Positions 11,209 through 20,613 of a DNA stretch of 64,000 nt are shown here, one piece after another. The stretch comes from Polytrichum commune. Lineage: Eukaryota; Streptophyta; Polytrichopsida; Polytrichales; Polytrichaceae. The stretch lies in contig OX485806.1 of NCBI GenBank assembly GCA_950295325.1, forward strand, positions 49,595,169 to 49,659,168. The letters run 5' to 3'. The notes beneath the pieces were generated by a model. The model was not told where the DNA came from. It saw only the letters and a program-made list of their open reading frames with translations, and did no database searches. Position numbers and translations under genes: made by a program. Numbering within the stretch: position 1 is the first letter of the stretch; each line of letters opens with the position of its first letter.

Positions 11209-11270
11209 CTTTTAACATTCCGTCCATGGTACAAACATGATTTGGTTTAGTACTATAAAACTAACTTCTC
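11099..11270. repeat. Three tandem 56-bp repeats
   Basis: The phrase ATGATTTxGxTTxGTxC recurs at 11,125, 11,181 and 11,237, exactly 56 bp apart. The first two units share AAGCCAACTTTTAACATTCC. The units sit just upstream, in minus-strand sense, of the gypsy-1 protease, so they may be expanded gag-protease linker. Confidence 0.7.
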
Positions 11271-11391
11271 AATCTTGGTTGTACCATTCATTTTGGTGAT
11301 ACATTTGCACACATAGGCCTTAAGAGACCCCGGGTGCCTTATTTACACCAAGGTCATTCCAACATCATCACATTCTAAACATTTTGGATGC

Positions 11392-12543
11392 TAACAAGCA
11401 ACCACTCCATCTTCATATACGCTTCAAGTTGATGCCAATGGACTCCTCACTTGCCCCGTTTGGGCAAGTATTGAGTAGGTTATGCCTGTTCAAACCTTGG
11501 CAGTCCCGGGAGCCACTCCCATGTCACTACTTTACCAGGGCTGTCGCAACCCTTGCTAGCTCCCTTAACAATCTTTCCAAATTTTGTTTCTAGCAAAGGT
11601 TACGAGCGCTAACCCTTCGCATTCTGCCATGCTAATGGTTAGCTCCTCCTACCCCGGACCTTATAGTTCATAGGAGGGAACCAACCTTCCTACTTTACTT
11701 TCGGGATTCACCCCTTAATCGGTAACCCATTTCTTCCATGTGGACTTCCATCCATGGAAGTCCAATCCTATGTTGATCATCGCGTTGCCGGAGCAACACT
11801 ACAACAACCCAAAGCGTACTAGGCAACTATGGCCTCACATTGGGCCAATGCCCATGGAGGCTGTGCCATTCGGCCTCGGGTGGGTGAGGCCACACCACCT
11901 CACCCATATAAGCTTCTAGGACTCTACGCGGGGCCCCTACCCCACCATCAAGAAACCTCTTCTCTCTCTACCAAGAGTTGGGGCCGGGACAACGCCCCAT
12001 TCAAATTGCCATAACTCCTAGCTCACACCTCCGATTCAGGTGTTCTTGAGCATTCTAGAATCAACACGCCATGAGCTACGCATAGCTCATGGCCTTACCC
12101 TCATGCCTCCTAGTCTCCGTGGGTGGGAGGCGTTCCCAACGCCCGGGGCCCTCGCCCACACTAGGATCACTTGGGCCCTCTCACCAACGGCGCCACAAGT
12201 CCCGGGTGTCACTCCGGGGTCCCCCTTATGCCCATGGTGATTTGGGCACTCCTCATGGAGAGGTGCGCAACAAGGGCGTTGTCCCGGGAGAGCGCCCCAC
12301 TCAAATTGCCATAACTCCTAGCTCACACCTCCGATTGAGCTGTTCTTGAGCATTATGAAATCTGCACGCCATAAGCAACACATAGCTCATGGCCTTAACC
12401 TTGTGCCTCCTAGTCTCCGTGGGTGGGAAGCGTTTCCAACGCCGGGGCCCTCACCCACACTAGGATCAGTTGGGCCCTCTCACTCCGGGGTCCCCCTTGT
12501 GTCCATGGTGTTTCAGGCACTCCTTATGGAGAGGTGTGCGATA
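11392..12543 (+). mobile_element. E-family element, 3' half (E1a), with E1b inserted
   Basis: Starts mid-element with GATGCTAACAAGCAACCACT, runs to AGGGC (11,537-11,541), is interrupted by E1b, resumes at 12,273 (AGGGCGTTGTCCCGGGAGAG) and ends near GGTGTGCGATA at 12,543. Its order of blocks matches the full-length E2 copy at 17.86-25.87 kb. Its own 5' half is missing here, but a matching 5' half lies inverted at 12,640-13,145, so the element has probably been rearranged. Non-coding. Confidence 0.65.
11542..12272 (+). mobile_element. E-family LTR-like element E1b nested in E1a
   Basis: A 731-bp element from TGTCGCAACCCTTGCTAGC to GGTGCGCAACA flanked by exact AGGGC repeats (11,537-11,541 and 12,273-12,277). 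The host sequence across the joined site (TTTACCAGGGCGTTGTCCCGGG) matches the equivalent part of E2, which confirms both boundaries. Relative to E2 it lacks a middle section between TTGGGGCC and the CGCCCCA block. TG..CA ends and 5-bp duplication point to LTR-type integration (solo LTR or non-autonomous). It was inserted into another member of its own family. Confidence 0.8.
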
Positions 12544-12639
12544 TGGTTAGTAAGAGAGGGAGAATAGATGTGCCAAACTAGGTTGGCGCATGGAATTCAT
12601 GAACCCATGTCTCTAAAGAGCAAAGTGGAAAGATGGATT

Positions 12640-13145
12640 GGTCGCTTGTTAGCATCAAACATCATACAAGGAATTTATGATGGTTTGAAGCTGTTGGGGG
12701 CTTCAAGGTCCAACGGCTAAGTTAAAATATCTACTTGGCCCCAACTCTTGGTAGAAAGACAAAAAGTTTCTTGACGGTGGGGTAGGGGCCTCTCCTAGAG
12801 TCCTAGAGGCTTATATGGGTGAAGTGGTGTGGCCTTACCCACCCGAGGCCAAACGACACGGCCTTTATGGGCTTTGGCCCATTGTGAGGGCATAGTTGCT
12901 TAATATGGTTCGGGTTGTTGTAGTGTTGCTCCGGCAATGCGATGATCAACATAAGATTAGACTTCCATGAATGGAAGTCAAAATGTAAGAATTGGTTACC
13001 GATTAAGGGGTGACTTCCAAAAGCAAAGTAGGAGGGTTGGTTCCCCTCTTATGAATTATAAGGTCCCGGGTAGAAGGAGCTAACCATTAGCATGGGGGAA
13101 TGTGAAGGATTAGCGCTTGTGATCCTTCCTAGAAATAAAAATGAT
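12640..13145 (-). mobile_element. E-family element, inverted 5' half (E1c)
   Basis: The reverse complement follows the 5' half of E1b and E2 block by block: GCTAATGGTTAG, CCCGGGACCTTATAATTCAT, the Ser/Phe-like filler, ACAACAACCCGAACC, the ACCCATATAAGCCTC phrase and GTTGGGGCC, ending with GATGCTAACAAGC. It forms, with E1b, an inverted repeat with arms of about 400 bp. It may be the displaced 5' half of E1a. The extreme TGTCGC terminus is not readable here. Confidence 0.65.
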
Positions 13146-13229
13146 TAAAATGGTGAAGGAGAATTAGCAAGGGGTGAAATAGTTCCACACGACTGCATTT
13201 TTTTATGTAGGGACTTTTGACGATATGGA

Positions 13230-14215
13230 AAAGGAAACACGAGGGGAAATCCGGGACCGGTTTCCTGTTGAAGAGAGACCATTTCTTTGCAAGATTGGAA
13301 AATTTGGTTTAGGACGCAGATGCGGAAGAAGCGTTAAAGCAATATTAATTTTAATGATTGGTATACGTTTGAGCTTCTGCCCCAAGATTTAGAGCATGAG
13401 GTGCTTCAGATCTACGAGGAATGGAGGAATGCTCATTGGATGGAGCTTCGCCTGGTGGAGCAGTACTGGGAGATGTGGGTGGAATTGATTTCCGCATTAA
13501 AGGAGGGCACAACTTCCAGTTCATTGGCCACTCCTATGGTGAAGATGGAGCAAGTGGAGGTTGTCTTTGTAAAGGATGTGGAAGGGACATTTTCTAGTGA
13601 ACCTAAGGAAATGTTTACGTTTCCACATCCACGAGTACGTCGAGTCCAGTCTTTCCACTATCCCGTTACGCTTAAGCTACCCAGGCGGCATTAGCTTCTT
13701 TAAGTGTTTTTCCAGATTTTGATCCTCAGCAGGAATTCAAAATCCATTTGGAGGAGGAATATGAAGGTTTCGGTTGGGATCAAATGCAATGGATCTAAGA
13801 TTTCAGGCGGGAGAAGGATGGCACACCTCATACCATGTACACAACGTTGGCGAGATTTGCCAAGGAGTCTAGAGGTGCTCTCGTGGAGGATCAATTGGTG
13901 AAGGTCTTTTTGTCAAAGATTGACAAGCGTCTTATTAATTTAGTGTTGCATAGGATCATCACGGATTATGGTGGGCGGGCGGCACTTGCATAGGCATTTG
14001 CCGTTGTGGACCAAGATGATCATGCCTTGAGTCAACACAATGGCAGTAACTTGATGTCCTTGCTAGTGAATTCTAGCAAATCCCGGAAGACTTCGATCAT
14101 GACTACAGAATTGGCAGAGGCAGAGGGCAACAAGACCTTATATTGTTGGTCTTGTGGGCAGTCGGGCCACGCTAAGAAGGATTGTCCTTCGAAGAAAAAC
14201 AGGCCCACACCGTGA
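13230..14215 (+). pseudogene. gag of gypsy-2 with CCHC zinc knuckle
   Basis: Frames at 13,360-13,690 (LLPQDLEHEVLQIYEEW, then a Trp/Glu-rich helix) and 13,830-14,215 form a capsid-like reading with frameshifts near 13,690-13,830 and a TAG near 13,992. The segment TLARFAKESRGALVEDQLV followed by KVFLSKIDKRL resembles the gag capsid region of plant gypsy elements. The zinc knuckle is intact at 14,145-14,186: C-W-S-C-G-Q-S-G-H-A-K-K-D-C, spacing CX2CX4HX4C, which binds RNA in the family. After it comes a basic tail and the stop at 14,213. Confidence 0.8.
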
Positions 14216-15184
14216 ATCATCCAAAGCGGAAGCTAGTTATTCTCGCTAACATTTCAATGAAGGACGCCGAAAAACATTCTTCGAAGTAGTTGAAATGCTC
14301 CCATTGTGGACGGAACAATCTCGCGGTGGAAAATTGCTTCACTCTCTTTCCAAAAAATACCTTTATTCCAAATGGGAAAAAACGTTGGAGACAATATTTG
14401 GCGCCTTAGAGGAGAGGTTCAAGAATTTGGCGTCATCTGGCCAAATCTTAGAATCACCAATTCCACCCGGAGCTGAGGCTAGTTTGTCGACTTCCGATTA
14501 CTATATGTTCAAGGCTTGGGAGGGAAGTGGTGAGTTCGGCAGTTGTAACACGTGCTCAATCCGTGTTACGAGCCACACCTTCTATCACAGAAGAACCTGT
14601 GGAGTCCTCACAAGCTAGGGATAATGGTCCAGCGGATCATATTGGTTAGGCACGTTTGCCATTGCTTTTTGGATTGGCAGATGCTATCCAATCTATCGGT
14701 GGCCGACATTCAACCATGGAGGCTTCAAATCCGGCGACCGACAGGGTGCATACATTGGCATCCAAGGTGTTGCACACACCTTTATTTATAACAATGGAGT
14801 GGTCATCACCCGACATCCAACCAGCTAAGGTTTTCCACCTAGCATGTAGGATTTGGAAGGCAAGGCATCCTTGTCTTTTTTCATTGTGGCTCAAACCATC
14901 GTATACCTCCCTACCACTGAGGATCTTGAGGAAACGGCCAAACAAATAAGGCTTGAGGCAAAGGCCATTGCATCTTTTGACGCACACACCTCAGATGACA
15001 AGGGGCCGACTACATTTTACGACTCATCCGAATCCGTGGGGACAGCTTATCTGTCAAATGTAGCTGCTAAACCTGCTCGTGAGCGTAGTTGCATTTGACT
15101 GGGCGTCATGCGTATGGTGAATTATACCGGCATTTTGGTGGTCAATTGGGCTAGGGCAATGTTATTTGGGTTGCACCCCAGTGT
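14216..15184 (+). pseudogene. gag-protease connecting region of gypsy-2
   Basis: Holds broken frames without clear homology. The best are 14,295-14,618 (a helix-like stretch with TIFGALEERFKNLASSGQ) and 14,853-15,098 (EDLEETAKQIRLEAKAIASF). They are probably parts of the polyprotein linker, since they keep the strand and lie between gag and protease. Function unknown. Confidence 0.4.
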
Positions 15185-15489
15185 ATGATAATGGACTCGA
15201 GGGCACAACAAATTATGATTTGCAAAAGGTTTGCCCATGAATTACAATTGACGACCGAGGACTTGGCTCCTCGCCCATTAACCATCTTCACCTTTATTGG
15301 CCATGTGGAGCGGGCCATTAATCACACTTGGGAGCCACTACAACTTAGCTTCTGCGTGAAGCCTAGAGATCCACCCGCACTTTTTCTTCTCAGGTTTGCC
15401 GTGACAGATGCAACCAACTACGCTATTTTAGTTGGTCAGTAAGCATTCTACCCCCTTGCTTTTGGTTTGCACAACTGGACTGAGAAAGC
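15185..15489 (+). pseudogene. Aspartic protease of gypsy-2
   Basis: The reading MIMDSRAQQIMICKRFAHEL resembles the retropepsin active-site region, where the family reads D-S/T-G-A; here the glycine codon has become AGG, giving DSRA (Asp at 15,194-15,196). It continues through LTIFTFIGHVERA and FAVTDATNYAILVGQ, a pattern typical of the flap and the C-terminal ILG/VG box. A TAA interrupts at 15,440. It would have cleaved the gag-pol polyprotein; this copy is inactive. Confidence 0.65.
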
Positions 15490-15864
15490 TTGGATCTGAT
15501 TTGGTTGGTTGTTGGAGACGGATATAAGGAACTTATTCATGTGGCAGTCACGGTGGCCGCAACTATGATACTCTTATCCATGGTTTTTGGATGTGATGCT
15601 ATTGTGGATACATTGCCATATGCTTTCGTATTATTGGAGGAGTCATTGGCATTCATGGGGACTGTTGAGAATCAACAAAAAATGGCACCTAAGGGTGCAT
15701 TGGTGCATCATCCCAAGGATCCTCTTCCTCCTTGGCGCGATTCTACTGACCTATTCCGAAGATGCAAGGATTTTTTCCTCTCTCTTGGTTCTATAACACT
15801 AGTCGTCCGTGATACCTCATCAATGTTAGCACATACTATTTCATGACGTCCGCCAAAAGAGGGG
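15490..15864 (+). pseudogene. Protease-methyltransferase linker, unknown
   Basis: A frame of 118 codons plus a few more, continuous with the methyltransferase except for a TGA at 15,844. It reads a hydrophobic stretch (HVAVTVAATMILLSMVFGCD) and then a Pro/Arg-rich one (VHHPKDPLPPWRDSTDLFRR). I recognise no domain. It may be the N-terminal extension of the methyltransferase or a remodelled protease tail. The unbroken 357-bp frame in an otherwise ruined element is noteworthy. Confidence 0.45.
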
Positions 15865-16829
15865 ACTACTTTGGTGGAGTTGTTTGGGGGCATCAAAACA
15901 AGAGTGGCAGCCATGTTGGAGGCTGCTCTCATAATTTGACAATATGTTTATGTGGATAACAGTCAGGTTTCCACCCATGTGGCCCGTCACCATCTCCATC
16001 AGTTGATGGTATTGTATTCACAATAGTTGGATCCAACTGCAATTCGTGGGTGTTTTGCACGTCTCCCTCGTGATGTTACACTTATCAATGAGGCAGACTT
16101 ACATGGATTGGGTCCCGTGGATCTGGTCATCACAAGATGGCCATGCTAGGGCCACTCACATGTTGGAGCAGGCCGATAGTTGAAAGATCTTAGATCTAGT
16201 TCTTTTGGGACCTCATCCAGCTCATGTAGTGGTGGTATGCCCACCAACCTTTCCCCCAATGCTACATATTAAAAAATGTACCTTTGTTGGGAGATTCTCG
16301 GGACAAGGTGTTGGAAGGCATGCATTATGTTTGTCAACACCTTGGTGATCTCATTTTTGTGGATGTCGTGGTCCTTGTTTCTTATTCCCACAAATCTCGA
16401 TGGTTTGGACCAACCTCGCATCTCCATCCACTTTAGCTGCAACATTTTTTGCAGTGCTTCCACCTTTTGATCAAAAGGTGGATGACATCTTGGATCCACA
16501 CCGGACCTCTTTGCTGGTTATTCGAGATGATATACCCCAATTGGCATTGGTCAACAAAGTGGGGGCACCACGGAATGCCTTCCCCACCTTTATGACTTTC
16601 CCACAGTCATTCGTATTATGCGATTGAGGGCCTGGCATGGTGTGGGATGATCACACACAAACCCACACTAAGCCATTGGCTGACGTATGGAAGCGTGCCA
16701 TGGGATTCCGCATGGGCACCACAACAACTCCTGGCCTTTTTGAGGGCCAACGACGCTTCGTGGTGGGCCAAGCCATGGATCCTAATACCATGGTGTGGAG
16801 TATTGGTTTATGCCTTGCATTGCAATGAT
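15865..16829 (+). pseudogene. C5-cytosine DNA methyltransferase domain inside gypsy-2
   Basis: About 320 codons that match C5-cytosine methyltransferase motifs in order. Motif I is TLVELFGGIKTRVAAMLEAA (15,868; S-adenosylmethionine site). Motif II is YVYVDNSQ. Motif IV is DLVITRWPC followed by a stop where Q is expected and then GHSHVGAG (Pro-Cys at 16,141-16,146; TAG at 16,147). Motif VI is YILKNVPLLGDSRDKV (16,263), with Lys replacing the catalytic Glu of ENV. Motif VIII is SYSHKSRW. The C-terminal part has KRAMGFRMGTTTTPGL and VVGQAMDPNTMVWSIGLCLA (16,690-16,825), fitting motifs IX-X. Stops at 15,934, 16,024, 16,147 and 16,178, and a frameshift near 16,200, kill it. The domain sits between protease and RT, so an intact ancestor would have released a methyltransferase from the polyprotein. 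I think the identification is robust from motif order, but it has not been tested by profile search. Confidence 0.82.
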
Positions 16830-17862
16830 ATCATGGTGACCATTTCTTGTCTTTGGAGGCAGAGGACTCAGGTCAAGGGGCACAACGGTCCACATCCATG
16901 AAGGAGAAAATTGAGGCCATGGTTAGAAAGGCCAAACGAATCTCTCGATTTGAGCAGCAAGTGATTGATGAGCTTCAAGCTCAACAGGTTTATACTGCTT
17001 TGGCTTCTTCGACTCTGTCGGAGGCTTCATCATCACATATTGATGGTGATGAAGAGAGGTCAGATTTTATTGGTGGCATTGAGGTTGGGGGCATGGTTAA
17101 TGCCCCCTCCTTTCAGTAGCAGTTAGAATTTCTAATAGCATCAGGTGGTTTGCACCTTTGGTGGAGAGAGAGACCACAAAGTTTAATGATTGGCCATTAG
17201 AATTAGGCCCTCATCTCACTGGTGTTGAGGCACGGAAGGTACGAGTGTTCATTCGCTCGTACCAGAGGTGTTTTGCTTTAGCCTTCAAGATCTTGAAGGC
17301 TATAAAGGAAAACCCATCCACATTCAACTTGAGGACAACCATCCCATTTTTTGGAGACCTTACAGGCTTAGTGTTCCCAAGAGGATTGGTGTCCAAGCTT
17401 GTTGCCAAGAGCTCTTGGCAACAAAGCTTATTGAACTCTCGAACGGGAAATATGCTTGTACTACAGTTATACAATCAAAGAAAGATATCTTTGGCAATTG
17501 GACGGAAAAACAGATGTGCGGGGATTACCGTCCAGTTAACCGCAAGACCGAGTCGGATCGGTATCCCATGGCCAATCCCGAAGGAGTTGTTCGATGCCAT
17601 CGGATTTTCTCAACTCTTTAGCACCTTGGACTTGAGATCCGGCTATCACCAGCTCCCATTACTTGCGGGAGATCGGGTGAAAACCGCATTATGGAGAGTT
17701 GATCAAGTTGGCAAGGATCAACTTTAACATTGGAATATTTTTCCATTTGGTCTGAAGAATATACCTGCTGAGTTTCAAAGAGTGATGGACCAAGTCCTTT
17801 CTAGCTTGTCATTTCCTCAATGTTACATTGATAACGTGATCATCTTAAGCAAAACACCACAG
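16830..17862 (+). pseudogene. Reverse transcriptase of gypsy-2, N-terminal and palm part
   Basis: Begins with a charged linker (KEKIEAMVRKAKRISRFEQQ, 16,898 on) and then the RT N-terminal part: GKPIHIQLEDNHPIFWRPYR (17,307), VIQSKKDIFGNWTEKQMCGD followed by YRPVNRKTESDRYPM (17,470-17,570), FSTLDLRSGYHQLPL (17,608-17,660) with the catalytic aspartate in TLDL, FPFGLKNIPAEFQRVMDQVL (17,736), and CYIDNVIILSKTPQ (17,822-17,862). The YxDD box reads YIDN, so the second Asp is lost. Frames alternate. The coding region stops at 17,862 because E2 is inserted there and resumes at 25,869. Confidence 0.85.
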
Positions 17863-18726
17863 GTCGCAACCCTTGCTAACCCCCCTAACAATCTTGCCAA
17901 TTTTCAATTCTAGCAAAGGTTATGGGCACTAACCCTTCGCATTCCGCCATGCTAATGGTTAGTTTCTTCTACCCCGGACCTTGTAATTCATAGGAGGGGA
18001 ACCAACCTCCTACTTTGCTTTCAGAACTCACCTTTTAATCGGTAACAAAAATTTAAAGGTGGACTTCCATCCATGAAAATCCAATTTTATGTTGATCATC
18101 GCATTGCGGGAGCAACAATACAACAACCCGAACCATACTAGGCAACTATGGCCTCACAATGGGCCAAAGCCCATGGAGGTCGTGCCGTTCAGCCTCGGGT
18201 GGGTGAGGCCACACCACCTCACCCATATAAGCCTATAGGACTCTACGCGGGGCCCCTATCCCACTGTCAAGAAACCTCTTGTCTCTCTACTAAGAGTTGG
18301 GGCCAAGTAGACATTTTCCCTTAGCTGTTGGGCCTAGAAGCCCCCAACAGCTTTAGACCATCATAACTTCCTTGTATGATGTTTGATGCTAACAAGCAAC
18401 CACTCTATCTTCATCTACGCTTCACTGTAATGCCGATGAACTCCTCACTTGCCCCATTTGGGCAAGTATTGAGGAAGTTATGCTTGTTCGAACCTTGGCA
18501 GTCCCGGGAATCACTCCCAGGCACTACTGTCCCATGGCGCTGTCCGGGAGAGCGCCCCACTCAAATTGCCATAACTCCTAGCTCACACCTCCGATTGAGG
18601 TGTTCTTGACCATTCTAGAACCACCACACCATGAGCTCCGCATAGCTCATGGCCTTACCCTCATGCCTCCTAGTCTCCGTGAGTGGGAGGCGTTCCCAAC
18701 GCCTTGTGCATCCTAGTCTCCGTGGG

Positions 18727-20546
18727 TGTGAGCCCAAAGATGGGCCCCCATGTGTTCTTAATCGTAGAATTCATTGAGAATGGATATTTGGCTTTTTATT
18801 GGTTATTCTGAAAACATAAATAGAGTGAAGTTAGAATAGATCATGATTTTAAAATCTAGGCTTAGATGTTGGCTTTAGATTCAGGAATTGGGTGAAGAAT
18901 TAACTTGGGTTTGGCTTAGATAAGTGTGAGAGTGGGGTCGTTGTGACCGAATTAGGCTAGTCGGTGTTCGCATTGAGGGGGGGTGTTGTACCCCTAGGAA
19001 ATCCCGGAATCGGGATTAGGTGGGCTGCAATTGGAAGTTGTTTAGTAGTTCCAGGGAGGTATGTGTGAGCTCGGGGACGAGGAGGTTGGCGGCCACCACC
19101 AGGAGGAGGCAACCGAAGTGAGGAGAACTCGCTTTCGAAGGGAGCTTGGAAGGTTATGGAGACTGGGAACAGAATAACTGGGTAACAGAATGTGACTTAA
19201 AGGAAGCAACATGGTTCAGTGGCCGAGAGGAATCGCCACTGACGCAGAATGTGAAGGAATCAGTGGCTGAGACAAGCGGCATTCCGATGCAACGCTGCTG
19301 GTCACGCTCCGGGTGGCTGAAATGAGATTTGGGAACAAAAGTTGAGCATTGAGGGAAGAGGGAAACGGCGAGAGGGGTAGCGAGCTGCCTGGGTGAGCGG
19401 CAGGTCAGACTCGGTTTCACTTGGAATATTTCCATATGCGCAAAGATTTGCACTGAACCAAGAGCAGGAGGTCTGCCGAGGTGGAGGCAGCTTTGCTCGA
19501 ATGCCATGAGGGAGGCAACTTCGAGGTATGTAATGAGGTCGAAACGTGGAAGGACCAAGCATCCAGGGATTCGTTAAAATCTCATGGCACTCTGTTTTGT
19601 GCTCAAGTGGGCGACTCGGTCTAAGAATGTTGAGCCTAAATTCAATGAGGGGGTGCTCCATGAGACAATGTGGCCCAGGCTTCACACGGGGTTTGGGCTT
19701 GAATGCTTGGATTAGCTGGGCGAGTGTGTGATTTAGTTGCAGGAGGTGTGGCGAGACAACAGGTTGCTGCCGCTTCGGAATCGGCGGAGTTGGGAATTAC
19801 AGGCAAGGTACATAGAGTTTTTGATGCAGCAAGCTGCAACCTATTCGCCTAAACGGAGATCTAGAGGAGGCAGGGCGAGGGAATTCACAATAACTCTTGG
19901 ATCACTAGGATTCAAGGTCAAGTCCGCTATGATGGCCGAATCAGAGGCAATATGGTGCAGAATTCTACTCGCCAAAAAGAAAAACTTGTTGGTTGCAGCT
20001 GTCTGAGGCAAGGCCAGTGGAGTAGCTGGGGGTTGGGCTTGTGAAGCCTGATGCACATCAAAAGAAGAGCACTAGAGGGAAAAAACTCGAAAGTTAGAAA
20101 CCCACTGTCTTAGACTTGGCCACTGGTATCCATGGGAAGCTGGATGTAATTTTGCTTTCAAGCTATAGTAAAAGAGGCTAGAATGTTAGGTAGGCCTTAG
20201 TTGGGTTGTGTTGAATTAATATTTAGTGAAAACCACCAGGGGTGACCTTGATGCAGTTACCAACATAATCATTAGATAAATTATTGTGTGGGGTTTAGGG
20301 TTTAAGTATGACATGTGGAAGATAGAATGAGAGGGTAGGCATTATTAGTTCTATAGGAAGGGGATCATTTTTTAATGCTTGTAACCTGGTTCACTGGAGT
20401 AAATTTATGTGTGTGACATCTTCATTGTGGAGCACTAAGCACTTAGGGGTGAACCTGGCTACTACTAGGGGGTTAGGCAATGGCATGTGAGCCATAAGCT
20501 CTCATCCGGACCACGACGCATAAGGGTGGGGGGTTTATGGCTGACA
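18727..20546 (-). mobile_element. LTR-like element D, TGTCAG family, nested in E2
   Basis: Runs from TGTGAGCCCAAAGATGGGCC to GGTTTATGGCTGACA and is flanked by exact GTGGG repeats (18,722-18,726 and 20,547-20,551). It splits the E block GTCTCCGTGGG / TGGGAGGCGTTCCC, which is intact in E1b, so both ends are certain. In minus orientation it begins with the module TGTCAGCCATAAACCCCCAC and its 60-bp end TTATGGCTCACA. Length 1,820 bp. It shares with element A internal phrases such as CTCGGTGTTC and ATTAGGCTAG. No coding potential. Confidence 0.85.
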
Positions 20547-20613
20547 GTGGGTGGGAGGCGTTCCCAACGCCCGGGGCCCTCACCCACACTAGGATCACTT
20601 GGGCCCTCTCATC

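Larger units (their letters stand above)
8062..11250 (-). mobile_element. Ty3/gypsy retrotransposon relic (gypsy-1)
   Basis: Read on the minus strand, the order is protease (11,208-10,707), RT edges (10,622-10,260), RNase H (10,280-9,349), integrase (9,146-8,315) and the post-integrase GPF/I-like tail (8,313-8,062). The order and motifs are those of a plant Ty3/gypsy pol. Most of the RT catalytic core is missing and the RNase H start is triplicated. No gag, LTR, primer-binding site or target duplication was found. The 5' side abuts short tandem repeats and then the E-family cluster at about 11.39 kb. Many frameshifts mean it cannot encode a working polyprotein. Confidence 0.8.

Noticed and set aside
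19154-20056. Frames of 70-130 codons inside element D
   Set aside because: They overlap each other on both strands, in GC-rich non-coding repeat DNA, with no conserved motif.
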